64,000 bases of DNA from Neoarius graeffei (lineage: Eukaryota; Chordata; Actinopteri; Siluriformes; Ariidae). The position numbers were made by a program, and so were the translations under genes. Positions 55,939 through 64,000 of the stretch are shown one piece after another; position 1 is the first letter of the stretch; each line of letters starts with the position of its first letter. Location: positions 96,661,463 to 96,725,462 of the forward strand of contig NC_083570.1 of NCBI RefSeq assembly GCF_027579695.1, written 5' to 3'. A model generated the notes under the pieces. The model was not told the DNA's origin. It made no database searches and saw only the letters and a list, made by a program, of their open reading frames with translations.

Positions 55939-57621
55939 CAGGGGTGCCAGGGTGAAATTGGTAAGGGGGCCAGATTTTTTTCAAGTGGGACCTTGGGGGC
56001 CGAATTACACTTTTGGCCTGAAAAGACCAGACACTAACTCAACAAAAGGACATTATTTTATATGATTTTTGAAGGCCTATACGCCCAAAAGGAATTGTAA
56101 AGCTATAGCCTCAAAATGAGGCGCACGATAACATGGCAGACAAAAGCAATTTACCCTCTGAAAATGTAACAGTCTAAGCATGCAAGTAGCCTACATTTAT
56201 AAAAAAAAATGCTACAGAAATGGACTAAGACACAAATAACACAAGTGTAAACTGTAAATGACTTAGATCAGATTTATTGATCTTGCACATCAAAAACATG
56301 TCAATGCATAGGCCTAATTAGGCCAATTAAAACGATTGGCAAGTAGGCCTAAACGAGTCAAAAGAAAGAAGTGCCAGGGTAAATAATTCCACCAATAGGT
56401 CAAGTGACTAAATATCCAGTAGCATTAGTTTAAAAGAGCCAAATATGACTGAACATACCAATAAAAACAAACTACAGATGGCACATTAACTTTGCTGGTC
56501 AAGTCCCACATATATTTCCACACACCCATCCTGTTTATTCCCCCTCAAGCACACAGCACAAGGTTACATGGGGGAGAAATACCAGCTACATTTTACATGT
56601 GGAAGCCAGAAGTCTTTTACTTTTTACCAGCTTGTCGACATTGGGGGACAGACTCTGGGCAGTTGCTATTTTCATGACATCGTTGAGATGTCCATGGGTC
56701 AGACGACTACGCAGTTTCGATTTATTAATATTCATTACTGAAAATGCCTGTTCACATAAATATGTTGTCCCGAACATACAGAGTATTTTACCGGCAAAGG
56801 CCGTGATAATTGGGTACTCTGGTGACAATGACTGATAGAAAGATTGGATTCCAACAGATGCGTATTTATCCTTGACGAATGCACCCTCCGAAAATGGCTT
56901 GGACACTTTTGCGATCTCCCACGCGATGATGTAGCTCGCCTTCACTGCCCCTAACATGAAATAAAATGTACAACAAAGATATTGAGACACCCCTCTTTGA
57001 AAACAGCCGCATTTAACATTAAAGGAGAACTGAAGATGATGTATGATATTAAAACGAACCTTCATGTGTCTCTCGAGACTTTGAGAAAGCTGCTTGCTGT
57101 TTTTGAAGGTTTGAGGCAAGCTCATTTAGCTTTTCAGTCCTGCGTTGCCCGGTGAATTGGCTGTATTTGTCGGCGTGGGTCTCGTAATGTCTTTTGACAT
57201 TGTATTCCTTCGGTACAGCCACTTTTTGCGAACAAATCAGACAAACAGGTCTTCCCCCTACTTCCCAGAAAAAGTATTTCTCTCTCCATTTTTCCTGAAA
57301 GATGCGACCCTCAGAATCAACTTTTCTCTTTTTAGACTGTTGTTGCTTGTGAACGAGCAACAACTAGCCTACTCTACATTAAATCCGGGTCATTGCACCT
57401 GCGCGTGCTGCAGCAAGCAGAGAGCAGCTAAAAACGAACCGATGGATTACACGAAAATGGAATCAAATTGAAACATTAGATTTAAAATCATTACGAAAAA
57501 AAACAACATTCGATTTTTATTAATTTATTATTTAAAAAAAAAAGTCTCATGAACCACCGGGCCGGATGTGATGACCAATCGGGCCGTATCCGGCCCGCGG
57601 GCCGTTACCATGGCACCCCAG
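55939..57621 (-). mobile_element. hAT internal-deletion derivative (Charlie-type)
   Basis: Ends CAGGGGTGCCAGGGTG and CCATGGCACCCCAG, exact 8-bp duplication CTTTAGTT at 55931-55938 and 57622-57629. It keeps both ends of a transposase gene but lacks the catalytic middle. It lies between L1 ORF1 and ORF2. Confidence 0.94.
56586..57363 (-). pseudogene. hAT transposase with central deletion
   Basis: From ATG 57363: a basic start (KKRKVDSEGRIFQEKW), a BED-like finger (PVCLICSQKVAVPKEYNVKRHYETH), and a linker (FTGQRRTEKLNEL) to about 57049. A second frame (56586-57125) joins ASYIIAWEIAKVSKPFSEG, the start of the core, to the C-terminal dimerisation block TTYLCEQAFSVMNINKSKLR. Most of the RNase H-like domain is gone. 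The finger and linker resemble the hAT branch that gave GTF2IRD2-type host genes. Confidence 0.85.
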
Positions 57622-58446
57622 CTTTAGTTGGTTATTATCTTGATGAATGACTTGGCCTCTTCTGGTGATGTGAAATCCTGTTGTACGCCTCCGTGGGTTA
57701 TGCACAACCAGGCAGGATGCAGCAGACCAAATCTGACTCCCTCTATTACATGTAGCTGACGACAAACATCGTTGAATGCGACACGTGCCCGTGCCGTCTT
57801 GGCGGTGTGATCCGGGAAGATGGAAATGGTCATATTGCGGATTTTTATCCGTTGCAGCTCTCTCGCTTTCCTGAGGATATTGGAGCAGTCCGTGTAGTAG
57901 TGAAGCTTCGCCACTATAGCGCGGGGACGGTCACCGGGCCTGGGTTTCGGCATAAGGGACCGGTGGGCTCTATCCACGAGTGGCTCCTTGTCAAGTTTGA
58001 AAGCCTCCATCAGCAGTCTAGACACACCGGCTGCAGATATGGAGTCGGGGTTGTCCTCCGGGACGCCAACAATCCGTATGTTTTGATGGCGGGCTCTGGA
58101 GTCCAGATCTTCACACTTGTTTTCCAGCTTCAGAAATTGCAAAGAGGGAGATTCTCCCTCTCTGTGAGTAGCTTGGAGGGAGACAAGTTTGACTGCCGTA
58201 GGCGCGAAGGCGAGTTTTTTATATATGTGTATGTGTGAATGATTCACCACATTTCATGTCAATTAAATCTTATTAATAGCAACCGATCAAGATAAATCTG
58301 GTGACTATAGATCAAACTTTAATATGCCTAAAGTCAATGTCAATAATGACTATTATAAATTGCCACTGGTAGACCCTCTGATGATAATGTTCTTCTAATA
58401 ATATTCTAAGTCTAAGTTAGTAAAAGTCAGACAAGTTTGTTAGAAT

Positions 58447-58644
58447 CTAACGTCTGGTCTGGTGATCTAACCTTGTCAGATATAGGGTCGTCTTGCTGCC
58501 ATCCAAAATAGTCCGCCATTCATCCCTGGCGACCATTGCGACAGGCGATCCGCACTTTATCTTGGTGATTTTCTGATATTTTTTCTTCGTAGTTTGGCTT
58601 TTGCCATTTCCACCAACTGAACTTTGTTTCATTATCTCATTCAA
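58447..58644 (-). other. Basic 65-codon frame, unrecognised
   Basis: Starts at ATG 58644 (MNEIMKQSSVGGNGKSQTTKK), lysine-rich, then GSPVAMVARDEWRTIL. A GTTAGA after CTGACAAG (about 58480) could be a splice donor. It may be the first exon of an unknown transposon protein. I recognise no domain and assign no function. Confidence 0.25.
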
Positions 58645-58799
58645 GAGAACAAAAAGTAAAAGATGAGCAGGCGATAAATGCAGATTAAATGCAGATGCGA
58701 AAAAACAAACAAAATGGTTGTGTCACGGGTTTTCTCATTCTCTTGCGTGTATCATTAATAGCACCATCTGTATGCTTTATCGGTAAATGCTAAGACATT

Positions 58800-58969
58800 G
58801 GGTGGGCTCAAGTGTGTACCCCACGGCGTACTGAATTCCACTCGATTCATATGCGCGCTTGATCTACGTGGGCATGCCTCTGGCATTCACTCCAATCCCC
58901 CCATTATGCTGATCAGTAAACCAACCAGGGAATCGGCATATACCGTGGGGTACACACTTGAGCCCACCC
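58800..58969. mobile_element. 170-bp palindromic MITE
   Basis: GGGTGGGCTCAAGTGTGTAC at 58800 is matched by its inverse ending at 58969; the perfect arms are about 27 bp (to CCCCACGG). Outer GACATT / AATGTC bases extend the symmetry with a 4-bp gap. No coding content. Confidence 0.85.
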
Positions 58970-59470
58970 ATACAATGTCAGACACATGAAAAGCGGAAAG
59001 TCAGCTATTAATTTTTGTCAACATAAACGTATCAAGTTATATATTTTTTTAACTAATCATGTGTAGTAAGGGCGGGTGGGAGATTTTTATGTTGTCAGTG
59101 GGAGGTCGGGAGGAATTTCTAAATGTTCTCTAAAGCAGGAGATCTTCCGCCCACGGCGGGAGAATTGGAGCCTCTGGCTAGTGTCTGCCGGGGCTGCAGA
59201 ATCAACATGGAGTGGGGAGGTAGCATTAGCAACAGGCTGCTGGTTAGATTGAGAGTTATTTCCTGCTTTGGTAAGCTTTGGAGGCATTTTCGTGAGAAAA
59301 ACGCAAGGTAACCAAGTAAAAAAAAAAAGATTAGTGCAAAATTAGACTGTAGAAGTGGTGTAAATAGTGCCAGTTTATGACAGAAACTAATTAAGTCTGC
59401 AGGAGCTCCTCCACGCGCGTCTTACGCCATGTTTCGCTAAGCCGGAAGTCACGCTCTACCATTTAACGAT

Positions 59471-59758
59471 GATCTTTGTGCTACAATGCTTTTGGGAAAC
59501 CCACCCCTGTATAGTTAACGTTATAGATTTAAGTGATTATGTCTGTACATGTTGATTGATCTAACGCAAATACTTATAACTCATTTAAAGGTAAGAAGTG
59601 CTGCTTTATTTTCTGATGATGATGCTGTGAACAGCCATGTTGATTTGGTGTTGCTTGCTTAATATAAACCTGTGATTTTAATTTCAGCTGGCACTACTGT
59701 CAGAGCTACTTTGTGACCAGATTCAAGAATTCTACAATGATGTGGTATAATGGGTTTT
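59471..59758. other. Spacer, no gene seen
   Basis: No supported feature between the presumed L1 5' end and the IS630-type transposon. Confidence 0.4.
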
Positions 59759-59760
59759 TA

Positions 59761-62240
59761 CAGTTTTTTACAATTGTTTACACACAATTTTGAAAACAGG
59801 GCTCCTTTTTTCTAAACACCTCCCACAATTAACCAAACAACACACCCAATTAGCAGAACATAACAGGTTGGTAGCAAAATGGACTATTTCAGTCAAAACT
59901 GTAAACAAATTGCTAAAAACCTTATAATGTTCTCATGTCACTAACACATTCTTTCAGTGATTCTACACTGTCTACATGTTATACACACTACCACAATAAA
60001 TTCAAAATATATCTGTAAAAACCCTTTTACATTATATGGATCTTTTTCAGAAATATTTTTTGAGAGCATCAGGATAATTTAGATCACAAAATATTTTGAC
60101 GAACCCAAGACTTTCTTCATGATTACTATGAGATATACAGAGAAAATGTACAATAAACTTATCAAACAATGCACAAAACTGCTGCAGGCCGACAATATTT
60201 ATTTCTTTTATGTACTTTACCATATGTTCAGTACAATTCATATGTACAGTTTCATGTCAGTCAACAGAGGAAAAGACTAAATTGTAGTTCTTACTACTGT
60301 AAAGTGTAGATAGTGTAAATAAAAATAAAAATCTGTAGACAAATAAAAAGTACATCCTGTACACTTACAGTGATGAAGAAAAAATAAAGCAACAATACAG
60401 TAACAACAATACAGAAATACTCTAATCGTCTCTTCGTCTAGCTGGATCAGGCCATAATATTTCATCCACATCACAGGCTATGTCTTCATTGGCAAGGCAC
60501 CGTTGGAAGAAACGCCTTGTGTGACGGATCCATCCCTGCACAGATGCTGCTTCAATAAGGTCACAGGCCTGCTCCATGGCCTCAATAAGGGGTACACGGT
60601 CATAGGGCCGAAGGTCGTATATCTTCCACCGCCAAGCAGAAAAAAACTCCTCAATTGGGTTGAGGAAGGGGGAGTACGGTGGAAGGTACAGGACAGCAAA
60701 ATGAAGGTGGTCATTGAACCAATTTTGCACCAGAGCAGATCTGTGGAATGAAACATTGTCCCAAACGACAATGTACTGCATCTGGTTCTCTTGGTTTAAT
60801 TCTGTGATCTCATGGACTCTGTCAAGAAATGCCAATATTAGATTGGTGTTATAGGGGCCCAGATTAGCATGGCGGTGGAGGACTCCATTTTGGGTAATAG
60901 CAGCACAGAGGGTGATGTTACCCCCTCTCTGCCCAGGGACATTGGTGATTGCCCTGTATCCAATTACATTTCTCCCTCTTCTTCTCGTCTTTGAGAGGTT
61001 AAATCCTGCCTCATCCATGTATATAAATTCATGTGGGATAGCCTCTGCATCCATTTGCAAGACTCTCTGAAACACAGTAAAAACACAGTAATTTTACATG
61101 TAAAAAGGTTGTGTGCAATGTGCAATGCATAAACACACACAGTGTACAATGCCACACCATAGTAAGCTGAAAAATACGTACCTCCACATACACATTACGC
61201 AGGTGTTTCACCCTCTCAGAATTTCTGTCAAATGGCACTTTATACAACTGCTTCATTTGTACTTGATTTTTTTTTAGGATTCGAGCTAATGTTGACAGAG
61301 ACACTTCATGAATGTTATTGAAAATGGTGTCATTGTTTATGACATTGGCTTGTATCTCTCTGAGCCTGATGCAGTTGTTGGCCAAAACCATGTTGACAAT
61401 GGCCATCTCTTGTGCCTCAGTGAATAAACGGCCCCTTCCACCTCGGTGTCCTAGACCCGCAATCCTACATTAGACAAAATCATTAGACTGTACGTAGACA
61501 AAAAACACATGTAGTTTACTGCAAAATGTTCCAGGAAAGGATACCAAAAGTGATGATAATACAACAAGCAGTTTCAATGTACAGTGCGGTTAGTTTACCT
61601 GTTTTGTGGACGAAATGTTCTAATTACTGATGCCACTGTATATCTGCTTAAATTTGGTTGGACTCTAAGCCCTGCTTCCCTCATTGTGAGTCCACGGTTT
61701 ATAACGTGGTCGATGAGTGTTGCCCGGACATCTGCGTTTACATTTGGTCCTCTTCTTCTTTGTTCTGGTGCTCTTACTCTCACTCGACCTCTGCCTCTTC
61801 CTCTTCCTCTTTCTTCTCCTCTTTGACCTCCTCTCATTCTCACTCTTCTTCCTCTAGCTCTTTCCATTTTCGTAGATAAAGTGGGTGAACTCATCTGCTG
61901 CCTTAGCATTTATACCTGAGTGCTGTATTTTCAAATAAGCACTTGTGTGTTTCCACACCTGGTGGATGTAATTGGCCAGTTTGTTCATCAGTGTAGTCAT
62001 TGGCAAGCCAGGACTTTGTAATGACAAGGAAGTAACCTCACAATCCTTATCTGTGTCTGAAGTGTGAAAATGTGTTTTAAGTTTTGAAAATCACTGTGTG
62101 TAATGTTTTGCAAAAAGTGTGAAGCTGAATTTGTGCTGACTGTTTTGCTTCTCTGCACAGGTGTTTTGCTTCTTAAGTGTTAAGATTTGTTAACTGTCTA
62201 AAAATTTTCATTTTAGTGTGTAAACAATTGTAAAAAACTG
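59761..62240 (-). mobile_element. IS630/Tc1-type transposon with introns, apparently intact copy B
   Basis: 2480 bp with perfect 25-bp terminal inverted repeats starting CAGTTTTTTACAATTGTTTA, flanked by TA at 59759-59760 and 62241-62242. Symmetry extends imperfectly beyond 25 bp. It encodes one three-exon transposase on the minus strand without stops. Untranslated flanks of about 660 bp (59761-60421) and about 330 bp (61910-62240) hold no other gene. Confidence 0.93.
60422..61909 (-). CDS. IS630/Tc1-type DD35E transposase, 3 exons, intact
   Basis: Predicted cut-and-paste transposase. Exon 1 is 61909-61599 (donor CAG/GTAAAC), exon 2 61464-61182 (acceptor ATGTAG, donor GAG/GTACGT), exon 3 61066-60422 (acceptor TTTCAG, stop TAG). 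The phases fit and give 412 codons from ATG 61909. ATG 61867 (398 codons) is equally possible and matches copy A better. The N terminus is Arg/Gly-rich (GEERGRGRGRGRVRVR). An HTH follows (LIDHVINRGLTMREAGLRV), then exon 2 with a second HTH-like part (HEVSLSTLARILKKNQ). The catalytic core has Asp in YMDEAGF, Asp in VWDNVSFH and Glu in NPIEEFFS, with 35 residues between the last two. Classical fish Tc1 elements are DD34E and intronless. Nothing visible prevents function, but expression is not shown. Confidence 0.88.
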
Positions 62241-62242
62241 TA

Positions 62243-62510
62243 AGTACTCATTATGCATCAGACTGTACATGGAGGGAGCGTCTGAAGCAGAGGCTAGGTT
62301 TCGATGCAATACAGTCCACTGACTGGACATTTGAGAAGAAGACCTAACCATTCTGAATCTACCTGTATTTCAGAGAAATTTCTTTTTGCTGGTTACCTGT
62401 TCCTGTTTTCCACAATTTTGCTTGTAAATTTAAGATTGCTGGACAGCTTGGGAATAAGAACTATGAACCAATTCTAGAGCAGAAGGTGGGAATAAGCTTA
62501 ACACTGGTTG
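62243..62510. other. Spacer, no gene seen
   Basis: Short stretch between the transposon and a SINE, with no supported feature. Confidence 0.4.
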
Positions 62511-62870
62511 GGCTTGAGTGGCACGGTGGTGTAGTGGTTAGCACTGTTGCCTCACAGTAAGAAGGTCCTGGGTTCGAGCCCAGTGGCTGATGAGGGCCTT
62601 TCTGTGTGGAGTTTGCATGTTTTCCCCGTGTCTGTGTGGGTTTCCTGTGGGTGCTTTCGTTTCCCCCACAGTCCAAAGGCATGCAAGTTAGGCTAATTAG
62701 TGGCTCTAAATTGACTGTAGGTGAGAATGGTTGTTTGTCTCTATGTGTCAGCCCTGTGATGACCTGGTGACTTGTCCAGAGTGTACCCTGCCTCTCACCC
62801 ATAGTCAGCTGGGATAGACTCCAGCTTGCCCATGACCCTGTACAGGATAAGTGGCTACTGATGGATAGTT
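62511..62870 (+). mobile_element. V-SINE, older subfamily
   Basis: Plus-strand copy beginning TGAGTGGCACGGTGGTGTAG, with GGGTTCGAGCCC box B, V-core, and ending GGATAAGTGGCTACTGATGG. Like the copy at 15059 it has the CATGACCCTG...GGATAAGTGG tail rather than the (GATGA)n tail. No clean duplication. Confidence 0.88.
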
Positions 62871-63423
62871 GGGATTGGTCAGTATTTTTTATATGGGGAG
62901 ACAAATTATGTGGTAGCAGAGTTCCTTCTTGTTATCTGAGTTTATCAGGGAATTGGAGGCCCATATTCTAGCTTTATCAGTCAACCTATGAGCATCAGTC
63001 ATTGCTAATTCTGCTAAACTGCTCATTCTTTCCAAGAGGAACCACAGTACCAGTCAAAAGTTTGGACACACCTTCTAATTCAGTGGTGTTTCATTATTTT
63101 TATTAAATAAAAGACACTTCATGTCTTAAAGTAATGATGGATGTTGTTTCTGTTTACTTAGTTGAGTGGTTCTTGATATACTGTAATATGGATTACTACA
63201 GTTGTGGATAGAATAAGGCTATTTACTGTATTGTTATTATTTACTATATACTGTTTGATCTCAGATGCATTAAAAAGGCAAGAAATTCCACGAATTAACT
63301 TTTGACGAGGCACACCTGTTAACTGAAAAGTATTCCAGGTGACTACCTCATGAAGCTGGTTAAGATAATGCCAATAGTGTGCAAAGCATCATCAAGGTAA
63401 ACGCTGGCTACTTTGAAGAATCT
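62871..63423. other. Non-coding stretch
   Basis: No gene. The segment from 63050 (ACCAGTCAAAAGTTTGGACA) resembles a Tc1-type terminal repeat found widely in fish, but I see no transposase or inverse partner before the next element. Confidence 0.45.
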
Positions 63424-64000
63424 AAGGGCCCGTTTACACGAGGACGCTGTCGGGTAAAAACGACTAAATATTTTATCGGAAGTGCCTTTCGTCTACACGG
63501 GGACGGCATTTCCGAGGCTGAAAAATGGAAAAAATTGAAAACGCCTTCCAGAGTGGATAAGTTAAAAACAGCCCCCATTGCATATCCGTCTAAACTACCC
63601 AATACGCGAAACTCTGCTCGGATCTGCTCACGTCGGGTACGCGTTTACGTCATACATATGTCATATACTGTACATGCCAGCCCGGGAAGTAAGAAAGTAA
63701 GTAAAAAAGTAAGAGCATGTCTGATTACATCGATCCAATGGACCTTCAAGCTGCTCTGGCAGCTTTAATAAACGTCCAGGAGTCCTTCGAACATCTATAC
63801 CGAATCTGCACATACTGTATACCGTTAATGAACAGAGGCGGGTATAGTATGCTCTTACTTTTTTACTTACTTTCTTACTTACCATAGCCAGAGTAGTCAA
63901 AGTTTTCGCGGCGCAGATGTGCAGATCAGACAAGACGGAAGAAGTTGCGCATGCGTACAGACACAGCGGAGGTCTTTCACAGCACCACCTAGCCGCCTGG
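63424..64000. mobile_element. Non-autonomous foldback DNA element, copy 2 (truncated by window end)
   Basis: Starts AAGGGCCCGTTTACACGAGG and is the reverse complement of 12991-13709 across its whole visible length, including the inner inverted repeat (about 63687-63718 and 63850-63882). The window ends before its second terminus. Confidence 0.88.

Larger units (their letters stand above)
58240..59095. mobile_element. Unclassified insertion in L1 ORF1
   Basis: About 850 bp separate the two L1 ORF1 pieces. The block has AT-rich edges, a basic reading frame at 58447-58644 and a palindromic MITE at 58800-58969. No terminal repeat or duplication could be fixed, so limits are approximate. Confidence 0.45.
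57624..59287 (-). pseudogene. L1 ORF1 (RNA-binding chaperone), interrupted
   Basis: ORF1 protein coats L1 RNA. The first exon-like piece (59095-59287) starts MPPKLTKAGNNSQSNQQ and is basic and Ser/Gln-rich. After an inserted block (58240-59095) the conserved C-terminal part follows (57624-58238): coiled-coil end FLKLENKCEDLDSRARHQN, RNA-recognition motif IRIVGVPE, then RPRAIVAKLHYYTD and ARARVAFNDVCRQL, typical of L1 ORF1 (Transposase_22 fold). Coiled coil between the pieces is missing or displaced. It is not functional as it stands. Confidence 0.85.
41640..59470 (-). mobile_element. L1-clade LINE, near full length, host of many insertions
   Basis: Minus-strand order: 5' region about 59290-59470, ORF1 (59287 to 57624), long spacer, ORF2 (55037 to about 42484), 3' untranslated region to about 41640. 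Insertions are SINEs at 42091, 44038 and 54259 (the last within a hAT), hATs at 45288, 46921 and 55939, an unclassified block at 58240, and a Gypsy element inside the 46921 hAT. Both outer limits are approximate because no target duplication was found. Confidence 0.75.

Noticed and set aside
63050..63423. Possible Tc1 terminal repeat
   Set aside because: Recognisable only from the ACCAGTCAAAAGTTTGGACA motif. No partner or transposase, so it is not listed as an element.

Overview
The window reads as repeat-dense intergenic DNA from a teleost fish. The evidence is many V-SINE-type tRNA-derived SINEs, Tc1-like and hAT DNA transposons, a Rex3-type (RTE clade) LINE, an L2-type LINE, an L1-type LINE and two fish-type Ty3/Gypsy elements. 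A catfish or related otophysan is my guess from the look of the SINEs and is tentative. I found no ordinary host gene, rRNA gene or functional tRNA gene, and nothing of bacterial origin. Almost every long reading frame is a transposon protein or a by-product of a simple repeat.

Layout. 1-1113: end of a Tc1 transposon with a dead transposase. 1805-7442: a complete Ty3/Gypsy chromovirus-type element on the minus strand (595-bp LTRs, 5-bp target duplication, gag, protease-RT-RNase H-integrase-chromodomain), with three stop codons in pol. 7478-9294: a 5'-truncated Rex3-like LINE with an 11-bp duplication. 9421-14484: a broken Tc1 copy, three SINEs and a foldback DNA element. 14493-31923: one hAT element of 17.4 kb, still framed by its 8-bp duplication, holding a nest: a Tc1 interrupted inside its left terminal repeat by a CR1/Jockey-group LINE, which holds an L2 LINE, which holds two further hATs. 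32636-36376: a decayed intron-containing IS630/Tc1-type transposon. 37430-40817: a nearly intact hAT with a ZBED5-like transposase broken by one frameshift.

About 41640-59470: a second nest built in an L1 element. Its ORF2 is interrupted by two SINEs and two hATs. The larger hAT (46921-54718) contains a complete Gmr1-like Gypsy element (47603-53253) whose pol order is protease-integrase-RT-RNase H, with a tRNA-Phe primer binding site. 59761-62240: a second copy of the intron-containing IS630-type transposon. It looks intact: perfect 25-bp terminal repeats, TA duplication, three coding exons with canonical splice sites and a complete DD35E triad. The window ends in a second, inverted copy of the foldback element from about 13 kb.

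How it fits together. The genes do not form a pathway. Each belongs to a selfish element, and the insertions record an order of events. SINE heads carry Pol III box motifs, and their tails resemble LINE 3' ends. The short hATs keep termini but lack full transposases, so they depended on related full-length copies. The best candidates for recent or present mobility are the IS630-type element at 59761, the Gmr1-like element (LTRs differ at about 10 of 319 sites by hand count) and the ZBED5-like hAT.
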